Source of the DNA: Singulisphaera sp. GP187
GTDB taxonomy: Bacteria > Planctomycetota > Phycisphaerae > Phycisphaerales > SM1A02
Length of the DNA stretch: 64,000 nt
Assembly: GCA_945871445.1 (NCBI GenBank)
Contig: CAMBWI010000002.1
Location: 26,334-90,333 of the forward strand
Direction of reading: 5' to 3'
Within the stretch, counting starts at the first letter, position 1. Every line of letters starts with the position of its first letter. Position numbers and translations under genes: made by a program. The notes under the pieces were generated by a model. That model was not told the origin of the DNA. It made no database searches and saw nothing but the letters and a program-made list of their open reading frames with translations. Of this stretch, positions 36,110 to 45,100 are shown piece by piece.

Positions 36110-36379
36110 TTAAATTTTTTCCTTTTTGAACCAGTTTGCATTGATTTCGATGTACTTGTGCCACTCAGCAGGCAAATCATCTTTTGGAAAAATTGCTTGC
36201 ACTGGACATTCATCAACACACAAACCACAATCAATGCAAGTCTCGGGATCAATGTAAAGCTGATCAACCTTCTCGTGATGCTCACCTTTTTTTGTTGGGT
36301 GGATGCAATCAACGGGACACACCTCAATACACGAAGCATCTTTTGTTCCGATACATGGTTCAGCAATGATGTGCGGCAT
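36110..36379 (-). CDS. fdxA: 7Fe-type ferredoxin
   Basis: Cysteines are arranged as CIGTKDASCIEVCPVDC and CIDCGLCVDECP, the layout of a bacterial ferredoxin with a 3Fe-4S and a 4Fe-4S cluster. The 89-residue length and the DCIHP motif agree. It carries electrons in the cytoplasm for unspecified reductases. A run of T follows its TAA stop (36104 leftward on the minus strand) and may help termination. Confidence 0.9.
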   Translation of the reverse strand: MPHIIAEPCIGTKDASCIEVCPVDCIHPTKKGEHHEKVDQLYIDPETCIDCGLCVDECPVQAIFPKDDLPAEWHKYIEINANWFKKEKI

Positions 36380-36425
36380 AGTCGAAAAATACTATCAAAT
36401 AAGGGGAAAATTTGGTCCTGAACGC

Positions 36426-36456
36426 ACCGAAAGCCGGCAACATGCCGGCTTTCGGT
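36426..36456 (-). terminator. Perfect 13-bp inverted repeat hairpin, possible terminator
   Basis: ACCGAAAGCCGGC (36426-36438) and GCCGGCTTTCGGT (36444-36456) are perfect inverted arms separated by a 5-base loop. It lies 23 bases past the stop of the lysine-rich peptide gene and before the ferredoxin start. No long T-run follows on either strand, so the terminator call is tentative. Confidence 0.6.
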
Positions 36457-36479
36457 ACAAATCATTCAGTCACTACGAA

Positions 36480-36536
36480 TTATCGACTCTTCTTAGCCTT
36501 CTTCGCAGTCTTCTTAGCAGCTTTCTTCTTTGCCAT
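36480..36536 (-). CDS. 18-codon lysine-rich basic peptide
   Basis: The minus strand encodes MAKKKAAKKTAKKAKKSR and then TAA. Nine of 18 residues are lysine, as in histone H1-type tails or ribosomal/nucleoid basic peptides. A strong ribosome site (AAAGGAAG) is 8 bases upstream of the ATG. A 13-bp perfect hairpin follows the stop, and an 11-bp inverted repeat precedes the ribosome site. These spacings argue that it is translated. It is far shorter than a usual gene-finder minimum and so is likely unannotated elsewhere. No domain is possible at this length. Nucleic-acid binding is inferred from charge. Confidence 0.6.
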   Translation of the reverse strand: MAKKKAAKKTAKKAKKSR

Positions 36537-36549
36537 GGTGTGGCTTCCT

Positions 36550-36595
36550 TTAGTTACGCTTGTGCGTCGGAGAGAGTGAACGTCAGCGTAACTAA
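36550..36595 (-). promoter_or_regulatory. Leader inverted repeat abutting the ribosome site of the lysine-rich peptide
   Basis: On the minus strand TTAGTTACGCT and AGCGTAACTAA form a perfect 11-bp stem separated by 24 bases. The stem ends directly against the AAAGGAAG ribosome site. This could be a mRNA leader structure, a protein-binding operator or a promoter-proximal palindrome. Sequence alone cannot decide. Confidence 0.55.
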
Positions 36596-36652
36596 GACGT
36601 CCACTCAGTAACAGTCAGTTATGTTATCGACAAATCAAGAACAGAACTTGAC

Positions 36653-37390
36653 ATGGTGCCATTAAAATCAAATTCGACCCGCCATACCATCTCCCTGCGA
36701 GTCTGTCTCAATGGGGCATCTGGACGCATGGGACAACGCGTAGATCGGGCGTGTAATGAGTCCGCTGGCATCGCAATTGTGACCGCTCGAAACTCTCTTG
36801 AAGCACCAATTGATGGTGCGACAACAAACTTTGATGTTGTGATCGATTTTTCGAGTGATGTTGGCACTCAAAAGGCTGTTGGGTTGGCATTGCACGCTCG
36901 GTGTCCAATTCTGATTGGCACAACCGGCATCACTGATACAACTCGCGAAATCTTGCGATCAGCTTCAGTTCAAATACCAGTTTTGGTTGCTCCCAATACA
37001 TCTATTGGCGTTGCGGTGATGCGGTATCTCATCAGCGAGGCTGCCCGATTGTTGGCGGATGACTTTCAGATTTCGATTTCAGAGGTGCATCACACGCAGA
37101 AACGCGATCAACCTTCTGGAACAGCTCTCGCGTTGGCGGATTCTGTTGCAAGCGGTCGCGGAAAACCATTTCCAACAAACGAGATTCAGTCGATTCGTGA
37201 AGGTGATGTCATTGGTGATCACGAAGTCGTGTTGTCTGGGCCGGGAGAAGTTCTGACGGTGCGACACCACGCACGTGATCGGGATCTCTTTGCTCTTGGG
37301 GCGATTCGGCTTGCGATCTGGATCGCAAAACAACCCCCCGGAATGTATGGTTTGGATGATTGGTTCGCTCAGTTCAAGAAAGCAAAGTAG
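36653..37390 (+). CDS. dapB: 4-hydroxy-tetrahydrodipicolinate reductase DapB
   Basis: DapB reduces the dihydrodipicolinate precursor with NAD(P)H in lysine and meso-diaminopimelate synthesis. The nucleotide motif NGASGRMGQRV, the LIGTTGI strand, VAPNTSIGVAV and the catalytic block EVHHTQKRDQPSGTAL are all visible. At 245 residues it is normal. It begins at ATG 36653, on the opposite strand from the lysine-rich peptide gene with 116 bases between starts. It overlaps the next start by 1 base (TAGTG). Confidence 0.95.
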   Translation: MVPLKSNSTRHTISLRVCLNGASGRMGQRVDRACNESAGIAIVTARNSLEAPIDGATTNFDVVIDFSSDVGTQKAVGLALHARCPILIGTTGITDTTREILRSASVQIPVLVAPNTSIGVAVMRYLISEAARLLADDFQISISEVHHTQKRDQPSGTALALADSVASGRGKPFPTNEIQSIREGDVIGDHEVVLSGPGEVLTVRHHARDRDLFALGAIRLAIWIAKQPPGMYGLDDWFAQFKKAK

Positions 37391-38637
37391 TGAAAAAACA
37401 GAACATCGAAGTTTTTACAGTTGCGGGCGGCATGAAGTTGGCGATCGAACCGATCGATGGCTCAACAACCGCCACAATCGTTTGGACCGTCCCCGTGGGC
37501 TCGGCTGGGGATCCAATCGGAGATCTTGGCGCCGGCGAATCAAATGTTCTTTCGGAAATCATTCTTCGAGGCGCCGGCGATCGTACGAGTCGAGAATTTA
37601 GTGACGCGCTTGATCGATTGGGTGTTCAGCGCGCAACATCGAGTTCGGGATATGCAATAACAGTTTCTGCAACTTGTATGGCCGCACAGACGCAAGAGAC
37701 CCTTCAACTGCTGTGTGATATGTATTTGCGCCCTCGCATTGAAGCAGAAGCACTTGAAGCGAGTCGAGAACTTGCGTTGCAATCTCTTGGATCACTTACG
37801 GATGATCCACAGCATTATGTAAGCATCAAGATCAATGAGATTGCAATTCCATCTCCATTCAATCAACACGGATATGGAACCGAAGGTGGTCTGAAAGCGC
37901 TCACTTCGGAGAGTCTTCACGCCTCGTGGAAGAGACGATGTCTTCCGACTGGCAGCATCATGGGAATTGCGGGCGCAATCGATCCCCCGAAGATTCGAGA
38001 TTTGATGGAGAGGTTGCTTGAAGGATGGCGTGGCGCGTCGGTCGAACCGAAAGAGACAGCTTCTGCACTGCGCGGAACGATTCACGAAAAACAAGCTTCT
38101 TCGCAGACTCATATGTGTCTCGCGTTGCCGAGTCCTCGCGAGGCGGACGATGCCAGTCTTGCACATCGCTTGATGGTTCGAGTCTTGGGCGGAGGCGGTA
38201 TGTCGAATCGACTTTTTTCAGAAGTGCGTGAAAAACGCGGGCTTTGTTATTCAGTTGGAATGAGTTATGCATGCGGGCGCGATCGTGGGCTTTCAACTAT
38301 TTATGCCGGCAGTACCCCCGAACGTGCACGCGAAACACTGGCTTGCATTCGAACAGAGTTGGGTCGTATGGCGCAGGGTGTGACCGAAGGCGAATTTCGT
38401 CGCGCAATCATTGGATTGAAGAGTGGAATTGTGATGGGGGGCGAAAGCACGATGGCGCGCGCAGCCGCACTTGCTGGCGACCTTTTTCGACGCGGACACG
38501 TTCGCACACTCGCCGATGTTGTGGCGTCGGTTGATCGTCTGACAATTACACAAGTGAATGATCACGCTGCACAAGCGCTTTCTCCGCAGCGGATCAACGA
38601 GGGCGCGCTTGCGGTGGTTGGTCCAGAGTCAATTTGA
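37390..38637 (+). CDS. M16-family protein lacking the zinc-binding motif
   Basis: The overall fold of an M16 peptidase is recognisable from the N-terminal beta-strand block and from C-terminal MVRVLGGGGMSNRLFSEVREKRGLCYSVG. Where active enzymes have HxxEH, this protein reads VLSEIILRGAGDRTS, so zinc ligands are missing. It is probably a non-catalytic partner subunit or a scaffold. GTG 37390 overlaps the dapB stop (TAGTG). The frame is also open to TTG 37360, but that would overlap dapB. At 415 residues its length is normal. Confidence 0.85.
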   Translation: MKKQNIEVFTVAGGMKLAIEPIDGSTTATIVWTVPVGSAGDPIGDLGAGESNVLSEIILRGAGDRTSREFSDALDRLGVQRATSSSGYAITVSATCMAAQTQETLQLLCDMYLRPRIEAEALEASRELALQSLGSLTDDPQHYVSIKINEIAIPSPFNQHGYGTEGGLKALTSESLHASWKRRCLPTGSIMGIAGAIDPPKIRDLMERLLEGWRGASVEPKETASALRGTIHEKQASSQTHMCLALPSPREADDASLAHRLMVRVLGGGGMSNRLFSEVREKRGLCYSVGMSYACGRDRGLSTIYAGSTPERARETLACIRTELGRMAQGVTEGEFRRAIIGLKSGIVMGGESTMARAAALAGDLFRRGHVRTLADVVASVDRLTITQVNDHAAQALSPQRINEGALAVVGPESI

Positions 38638-38689
38638 TTTCAAACAAATCTATATCTCTACGAATATCAATCCTCGTATACTTCGAATT

Positions 38690-38938
38690 ATGTTTAACGG
38701 TGCTCCAATCCAGCCAGGTACACGAGTCAAAGTGACACAACAGTTGCCTACACCAGATGGTGCTTGGACAACCTCCATTCAAGGAACGGTTCAGCGATGG
38801 CGACAAGCATCAACAGGTTCTTGGTTTGCGCACAGCAAAGATGATCGTTTGTGGCTTGACCGACTCGAAATGCGCCTTGATGATGGCGAAACCACCATAT
38901 TGAATCTCGATCAATATTCGCTTGTCGAAATGATTTGA
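38690..38938 (+). CDS. Small conserved soluble protein
   Basis: The 82-residue protein reads as beta-strand-rich. A PIQPGTRVKVTQQL start is followed by WTTSIQGTVQRW and DDRLWLDRLEMRLDDGE, which looks like a small barrel similar to Tudor/SH3-like folds. I cannot identify the family. The ATG at 38690 is preferred over an upstream frame that runs into the M16 gene. It lies in a 52-base-spaced cluster behind the M16-family gene. Confidence 0.6.
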   Translation: MFNGAPIQPGTRVKVTQQLPTPDGAWTTSIQGTVQRWRQASTGSWFAHSKDDRLWLDRLEMRLDDGETTILNLDQYSLVEMI

Positions 38939-38971
38939 GTCTTGCGAAAACTTTTGGTTCTGTAAATGGTT

Positions 38972-40270
38972 TTATGAACCAGGCGTTGCGGTCTGCTGTG
39001 GAGCTGCTGCTGGTCTGCCCGCTTGATTTGTATCTGTAGGCATGTTTGGCGTACCAGGCAAGGTTGGTGACGATTTACGAGTGATTGGCGGTGTTTGAAG
39101 CTCGGTGGGAAGTGGAACATGCTTCCACGCCTTTGATACAAGCGAATAATCCTTGGTCATTTTTCCGCGACGAATCGTCAACACAACAGAATCGCCCGGA
39201 GTCATCAAGTTCAATCGATCACGAATAGCTTCTGGTGTTGCTGGCGTCTTGCCATCAATTGCAGTGACCAGATCGAAGTCTGCGATGCCTGCCATATATC
39301 CAGGACCATTTTCCATCACTGCAACAACGAGCGCACAATTTGAAACATCAGATCCAAGATGTTTCGTGAGCGCTTTGCCAGTTGTTTCAAAGCGCAAACC
39401 AATCATCACTGGCGGATGTTCTTTTGGTTGTGGAATTGCAATTGTCTGTAGAACCTGACCACTTGAACCGATAATTTCCACCGAGTCATTTGTGCGGCGG
39501 AGATGATCTTTTGCGACACGTTGTCCATTCAGCGCAACGATAATTTCTTCGCCAACGAAATGGACATCGATTCGTGGATCTGGATTGCTTTGAGCGATCG
39601 GTGCGGGAGCTGGCGCATCGGTTGGTGTGAGTGCCGGAACGGGCGCATCAGTTGATGTTGGCGCATCAGTCGGTGCGGGCGCATTAGTTGGCGCTGGTGC
39701 TGGCGTATCGGTTGGCGCTGGCGTATCGGTTGGCGCTGGCGCTGGCGCATCAATTGGTGCGGGCGCATCAGTTGGTGCGGGCGCATCAGTTGGTGCTGGC
39801 GCGGGCGTATCGGTTGGCGCTGGCGTATCGGTTGGTGCTGGCGCTGGCGCATCAGTTGGCGCAGGCGTATCGGTTGGTGCTGGCGCTGGCGCATCAGTTG
39901 GCGCTGGCGCTGGCGCATCAGTTGGCGCTGGCGCTGGCGCATCAGTTGGCGCTGGCGTATCGGTTGGCGCTGGCGCTGGCGCATCAATTGCCACTGGCGC
40001 ATCAATTGCCACTGGCGCATCAATTGCCGCTGGCGCATCAATTGCCACTGGCGCATCAATTGCCACTGGCGCATCAATTGCCACTGGCGCATCAGTTGCC
40101 GCTGGTGCATCAGTTGCCGCGGGCGCATCAGACACCGCGATCTCATCGTTTGTTCCTGGTGCCGCATCAACAGGGATATCACTACCACTTTCAGTTTCAA
40201 CGGTCTGTTCTGAGGCACACGCATAAAGAAATAGAATTGAAGCAATAATAAAAATTGAGTTCCTGAGCAT
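38972..40270 (-). CDS. PDZ-domain lipoprotein with long Ala/Pro/Thr/Asp repeats
   Basis: The lipobox LYAC and preceding signal helix mark it as a lipoprotein. Roughly residues 45-225 are an [14 protein letters not shown]-type repeat. A PDZ-like domain follows near residues 290-365 ([23 protein letters not shown], shown in part as [17 protein letters not shown]). The C-terminal tail is Thr/Pro-rich. Repeat tracts of this kind usually span the periplasm or anchor a domain away from the membrane. PDZ domains bind C-terminal tails of partner proteins. Partner unknown. Confidence 0.75.
   Translation of the reverse strand: MLRNSIFIIASILFLYACASEQTVETESGSDIPVDAAPGTNDEIAVSDAPAATDAPAATDAPVAIDAPVAIDAPVAIDAPAAIDAPVAIDAPVAIDAPAPAPTDTPAPTDAPAPAPTDAPAPAPTDAPAPAPTDTPAPTDAPAPAPTDTPAPTDTPAPAPTDAPAPTDAPAPIDAPAPAPTDTPAPTDTPAPAPTNAPAPTDAPTSTDAPVPALTPTDAPAPAPIAQSNPDPRIDVHFVGEEIIVALNGQRVAKDHLRRTNDSVEIIGSSGQVLQTIAIPQPKEHPPVMIGLRFETTGKALTKHLGSDVSNCALVVAVMENGPGYMAGIADFDLVTAIDGKTPATPEAIRDRLNLMTPGDSVVLTIRRGKMTKDYSLVSKAWKHVPLPTELQTPPITRKSSPTLPGTPNMPTDTNQAGRPAAAPQQTATPGS
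39600..40140. repeat. Tandem coding repeat encoding Ala-Pro-Thr-Asp / Ala-Ile-Asp units
   Basis: Two repeat flavours occur in series. One is built from GCTGGCGCTGGCGCATCAGTTG-like units read on the plus strand, the other from CATCAATTGCCACTGGCG-like units near 39,960-40,090. All three frames stay open across the tract on both strands, as expected for repeats lacking stops. It lies inside the PDZ lipoprotein gene. The tract is a likely site of length variation. Confidence 0.8.
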
Positions 40271-40300
40271 GATTAAAGAGTACCCGTACTATTCGTAATT

Positions 40301-40774
40301 ATGTTCCGCCGCCTTTGTTTGAATTGCACATACATGATGGTGATGGTTGCTTGTGACACCACCCCCCAACACGCCACAAAGGGCGGTGTTGATTTTCCAT
40401 ATGGTCCCGAGACCTTTCAAATTCACCTCTTGAGTCGGCTGGAAAATAATTCAGATGGAAAAGTTCCTGGAGCAATTGTTTGTGTGGAATTTGATGACCG
40501 TGATAACCAAGCAACACGCGCGACAGGCTTGTTAGAGATAGAAATGAAAATACCTGACCAAGCGAGTATGGAAAGGGCGTTTGATTTGAGCGACATAAAA
40601 ATCAATGAGAGTGTTTGGAATCGAACGACTCGTATGTATCAAGTCAACATTCCATTCAATCCAGTATTGGCGAACGTACCCAATGTCGGAATCCCAATCA
40701 GCGTGACGTGGACTCCGATTGACGGCAATCCCATCATGGAGAATGGTGTATTGCGGGCGTTGAACCGGAAGTAG
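40301..40774 (+). CDS. Small lipoprotein of unknown function
   Basis: The N-terminal helix ends in a lipobox-like VAC (MVMVACDTTP). The remaining 135 residues are soluble with several strand-like stretches (FQIHLLSRLENN, IVCVEFDDRD, RMYQVNIPFNPV). I do not recognise the family. It is divergent from the PDZ lipoprotein by 30 bases and overlaps the end of the convergent amidohydrolase by 41 bases. Confidence 0.6.
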   Translation: MFRRLCLNCTYMMVMVACDTTPQHATKGGVDFPYGPETFQIHLLSRLENNSDGKVPGAIVCVEFDDRDNQATRATGLLEIEMKIPDQASMERAFDLSDIKINESVWNRTTRMYQVNIPFNPVLANVPNVGIPISVTWTPIDGNPIMENGVLRALNRK

Positions 40775-42104
40775 TTGCAGTGCCAGTTTTTGGCGCATAC
40801 TTTTGGTCGTACTTTTTCTTGAGTTCTGTTTGGTGACTTTTCATTTCGATGCTTCGACCATCAAGCCACGCACTGCGGACATTCGACTTGACCTCGAGTG
40901 GATCGCCGTCGTGCAATAACAAAGTCGCGCTATGACCGACAGAGATCACGCCATATCGATCACCGACTCCGCATAATTGTGCTGGAATGCGGGTGATTGC
41001 TGCAAGGGCTTCTTCGCGCGCCATCCCAAATGAAGCGGCCATCGCAGCATGATGGACAAGGTTACGATCATTCGACGGTTCGTCTCCTGTGGCAATAGCA
41101 ACCTCGATTCCCTTCGCTACCAAGCGGGCGGGCAGTGTGTATGCAGAGTCATAATCTTCATGGGCAAATCGTGGCAAACTCAAAACTCCCTGCACGATCA
41201 CTGGGACTTTGTGTGCAATTAATAAGTCAACCACAGCAGGTGCGCCTTTCCCCCCGACAATAATCGGCTTCATTCCGCGTCTTGTAGACCAGAGAATGGC
41301 AGACTCGATTTGACCAGCGCTTGCAGCTTCGATGAAGAGTGGTCGCGATCCATCAAGCACATCTCGCAATCGTTCAAATCGCAAATCAATTTTCGTCGTA
41401 ATGTTTGCTGAGCGTGCTTTCGAATACGCCTGCGCGGCGTCGAAGAAATCATCAAACGCACGCAAGGTTATGCGACGCTCTTTCTCTTGCTCTGATGAAT
41501 TCTTTGTCGTCACCCAACGAGGGGCTGGCTCGGTTGATGGCCACTGAAGAACCGTGCCTGCATCTGGAACGACAGCAAGATCATCGTTTGTCCAGCCATT
41601 CAATCGAATCAAACTTGCTTCGCCACTGACGTTTCCACCCTGCGGAAAAACCAGTGCAAGCAAGACACCGCCAAGTCGAGCAACTGGAATAAGGTTGCTA
41701 TCGGGATTGACTGCAATCCACGCAGCAACCTCTGGATGAAATGGGCCAAATTCAGCCCGGTCATCAGTCGCTCGTACTTGTTGAGTTTCGATCAATCCAA
41801 GAGTTGTTGCGCTGGAGATGAATCCCGGCGTGAGATGCATCCCAGTTGCGTTGATGCGCTGCGCATTCGCAGGCGGGGCTTCACCTTGAGGTCCTGTTGG
41901 CGCTCCTGTTCCAACAGAGACAATAATTCCATTATCCATAATCACAAATCCATCTTGAATGACGGGTGCATTCTGAATTGCGGTGTGAATGATTGCGTGC
42001 TCGATGATGATCGGCGTGGTCTGGGCAGGCGCAGGAACGATTGTGCTTTGCGCAAAGATTCCACTGAGTTGAGTTGCGATAAAAATCGAAAGAAGATTTG
42101 TCAT
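40734..42104 (-). CDS. Secreted degenerate amidohydrolase-like protein
   Basis: ATG 42104 overlaps the upstream stop as ATGA, giving 456 residues with a signal peptide (LLSIFIATQLSGIFA). The sequence follows the amidohydrolase plan: an N-terminal strand block (IIIEHAIIHT), a LTPGFI turn, and a C-terminal block (GVGDRYGVISVGHSATLLLHDGDP). The HxH metal motif after LTPGFI is missing (ISSATTLG), so metal-dependent hydrolysis is unlikely. It resembles the degenerate N-terminal half of the adjacent large protein, and the two are almost certainly coexpressed. It overlaps the lipoprotein gene at 40301 by 41 bases on the other strand. Confidence 0.75.
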   Translation of the reverse strand: MTNLLSIFIATQLSGIFAQSTIVPAPAQTTPIIIEHAIIHTAIQNAPVIQDGFVIMDNGIIVSVGTGAPTGPQGEAPPANAQRINATGMHLTPGFISSATTLGLIETQQVRATDDRAEFGPFHPEVAAWIAVNPDSNLIPVARLGGVLLALVFPQGGNVSGEASLIRLNGWTNDDLAVVPDAGTVLQWPSTEPAPRWVTTKNSSEQEKERRITLRAFDDFFDAAQAYSKARSANITTKIDLRFERLRDVLDGSRPLFIEAASAGQIESAILWSTRRGMKPIIVGGKGAPAVVDLLIAHKVPVIVQGVLSLPRFAHEDYDSAYTLPARLVAKGIEVAIATGDEPSNDRNLVHHAAMAASFGMAREEALAAITRIPAQLCGVGDRYGVISVGHSATLLLHDGDPLEVKSNVRSAWLDGRSIEMKSHQTELKKKYDQKYAPKTGTATTSGSTPAIHHSP

Positions 42105-45100
42105 TGGGAAATTTCTCCACATCCACAGTCACCTGCTTTACGAGCAAACCGACTATCCACTCCACGACGCCAAAGGTCCATCAAATAAGCCTCTTTTGAA
42201 CCAAGCATGCTCTCACGAAGTCGTGTTGGGCGTGGCTGTGAAGTTTTGATGTCGATTGGTTCGGCCGAGTCTTTATATTTGTCATTTTTCTCTGCTTTTT
42301 CATCGGCCTTGCCTCTTAATTGCACCGCAGAAACAATCAATTGTTGTCGCAGTGCTTCACGGGGCGCTCGCGCCGCAAGGTCGTCGATACGATCAAATCG
42401 CTTTGTACCTTCGACCCAAGTTTGTTCGCAGAGACTGAATGGGCTGAGTGGATCGCCAGACCACAAAACCAGATCCGCATCTTTGCCCAGTTCGATGCTG
42501 CCGGTTCGATCACCAATTCCCAACTGTTTTGCAGGGTTGATCGTGACGAATTCAAGTGCATTTGTTGGCGGCAGATTTCCATACTTCACAGCTTTCGCCG
42601 CTTCGGTGTTGAGATGCCGAGCAAGTTCATTCGAGTCTGAATTGAAAGACATCAACACCCCTTGGTCTCGCATCATTGCGCCATCCCAAGGAATCGCATC
42701 CATGACTTCCATCTTGTATGCCCACCAATCACTGAAACACGATCCGCCCGCACCGTGTCGTGCGATTGCATCAGCGACTTTGTATCCCTCAAGGATGTGC
42801 TGAAATGTTCCGATACGAAAACCAAATTCGTCGGCAAGGTGGAGGAGCATTAGAATTTCATCTTGGCGATACGCGTGACAATGAATGATGCGCTTTCCTT
42901 CAATAATTTCTGCAATGGTTTCGAGCTCGAGATCAATCCGCGGTGGAATACAAGACGCCCTATCCGAACGAGCCGCAAATGCCAACTGTTCTGCGCGATA
43001 TTCGACAGCGGCGCGAAATTGATCGCGGAGAAAAGTTTCGACACCCATACGAGTTTGTGGATATCGGCCTTTGGGACGAACAACATTTTCTCCTAGGGCA
43101 AATTTAATTCCAGGCTTTGCGGTGGTCACTGGCCACTCAGCGACTGGTGATCCCCACTTCAATTTCACCACACTGTTCTGTCCACCGATCGGATTGGCGC
43201 TTCCATGCAGTTGATTTGCACAAGTCAATCCACCCGCAAGTTCGCGATACCAACCAACATCGGAAGGATCGATGACATCGTTCACTCGCACTTCAGAAGT
43301 GCACGCTTGCGTCCATTCGTTGACACCACCATCAATTCCCGTGTGACTATGACAATCGATCAAGCCTGGAGTGAGGTGTCGACCAGCGCAGTCGACAACT
43401 TTCGCGTCGGTTGGCACAGGAAGATTCTTTCCAATCTGCGTAATGACTCCGCCGCGAATAATGACGTCAGTGTCTTCAAGAATTCCAGTTGGGGCGCTTG
43501 TCCAGACCGTTGCTCCACGAAAGATCACATTTTCTTTGGTGGGAATTGATGAATATCCAAAGTCTCCAAACGGAAATGTGATAGGAACATCTGGAAGAGT
43601 AGGGGTCTTTGTAAGGGTTTTTTCTGGCGATTTTTTGATTGGTTTTTCTTGGTTTTTCTCTAGGTTTTTCTCTAGGTTTTTCTCTGATGGCTTTTCTTCT
43701 GTTGCAATCTTTGCTGTTTCGGGTGCAGCCGGAACAGCGGCGAATATCACTGATATTCCGCTCGCGGGCTGAACTTCAATCGTCAAACGATCTCCATCTA
43801 CCCACATCGCACAGCGCAGGGATTCGGTCATCCCAAGAGCTTCACCTTCCACAATAAATCCACCGCGCAATCGATCGAGTGAAACATTGCTTGCGTTTGT
43901 TGACTTGTGAGTTCCGTCGGCAGCAGTTTCTTCAAACACAATCGTTCGTTTCTTCGAATCAATCACCACCATGCGAGTTCCTCCATTGACAAGAGTGAGA
44001 GAAAATCGTCCGGCGCCCACAAAATCATTTTCGAAGGGAGTTTTATCTTGTGCCGCTGCGTCATATGAACGACCAGCAATCCACACCTCAGTGATACGAG
44101 AATCCTCTGCAAAGAGCGGACCATCACTGATAGTCAGATTTGCCATCCGTCCAATTTCAATTGTTCCAAGTGTGTCACTCATTCCAAGCAGTGATGCTGG
44201 TGCAGTAGTCAAAGCGGCGATCAACTGCGCTTCACTCAGTCCAGCCTCGCGGGCTTCGCGCGCGCGAGTTGAAAATGAATCGCGGTGCTTCAGACGGCTT
44301 GTCGTCAACGAAACAGAAACTCCGGCGGCGATAAGCCGTGCAGCATTTGATGGCGCAACGGCCCAACTTTCGAGTTCTCGTAGCGAAATGCTCTCTGATA
44401 ATCGTGGAGAGGAAAGATCTGGTGGTTTCGGGAAATCAACTGGCACAATGATCGGCAGTTTCATCGCGGCGATTTCGTTGAGATTGCGAAATTCGCCACC
44501 ACCACCAAGTATGGACGCATTCAATTTGAATTCTTGCGCGAGTCTGCCAGCGCGAAGCGCATCAAGTTCGGTTGAAGCATCAAAGAGGACACGCTCCTTT
44601 CCAGAAATGGCTTGAGCAAACGCATCGAGCGCAGCAGCTGCAACAGGAGGATCGTTTCCAGTTGGGTGTGCATTCCAAACAGCCATGGAATTTGCTCGCC
44701 ACCGTGCATCGAGAAACGTTTGCCGTAAGAGCGCAACCGCACCCATCGTTGAGTTTGGGTATGTAGGGACTCGCCAACTATCTTCATTATTCTCTGATTG
44801 TGCATTGGGGGGGCTTCGACCAAAAGATACGAATTGTCCAGCACCGCTTCCGATAGTTCGAGTTCCATTCGGTTCCATTCCCAGAAGAACTATCGAACCA
44901 CCGCCACGAAAGATTCCAGAGTTGGGATATGTCGCTGCAATTGTGAATCCCAGCGCGCGTAATTCTTGGCTTACATCCGCCGAAATTGGCGGTAAATCTT
45001 CGGTAGAGATTTGAGGGGTCACATTGGAATTCCAATGAGCGCCAGCATCGCCCGTAATTTTCTTTGCAAGCGCTACGGAGTTGAGAATCAACGCTGGCTC

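Noticed and set aside
39600..40140. Possible CRISPR array
   Set aside because: Repeat units are directly adjacent and variable, with no spacers, and lie within a coding frame.
39627..40226. Plus-strand ORF of about 199 residues across the lipoprotein repeat
   Set aside because: It is an antisense reading of a stop-free codon repeat. Alanine-, glycine- and serine-rich text without any signal or motif.
39529..40245. Minus-strand ORF in another frame of the same repeat (Arg/Gln-rich)
   Set aside because: Same repeat read in a shifted frame; the lipoprotein frame has the lipobox and PDZ domain.
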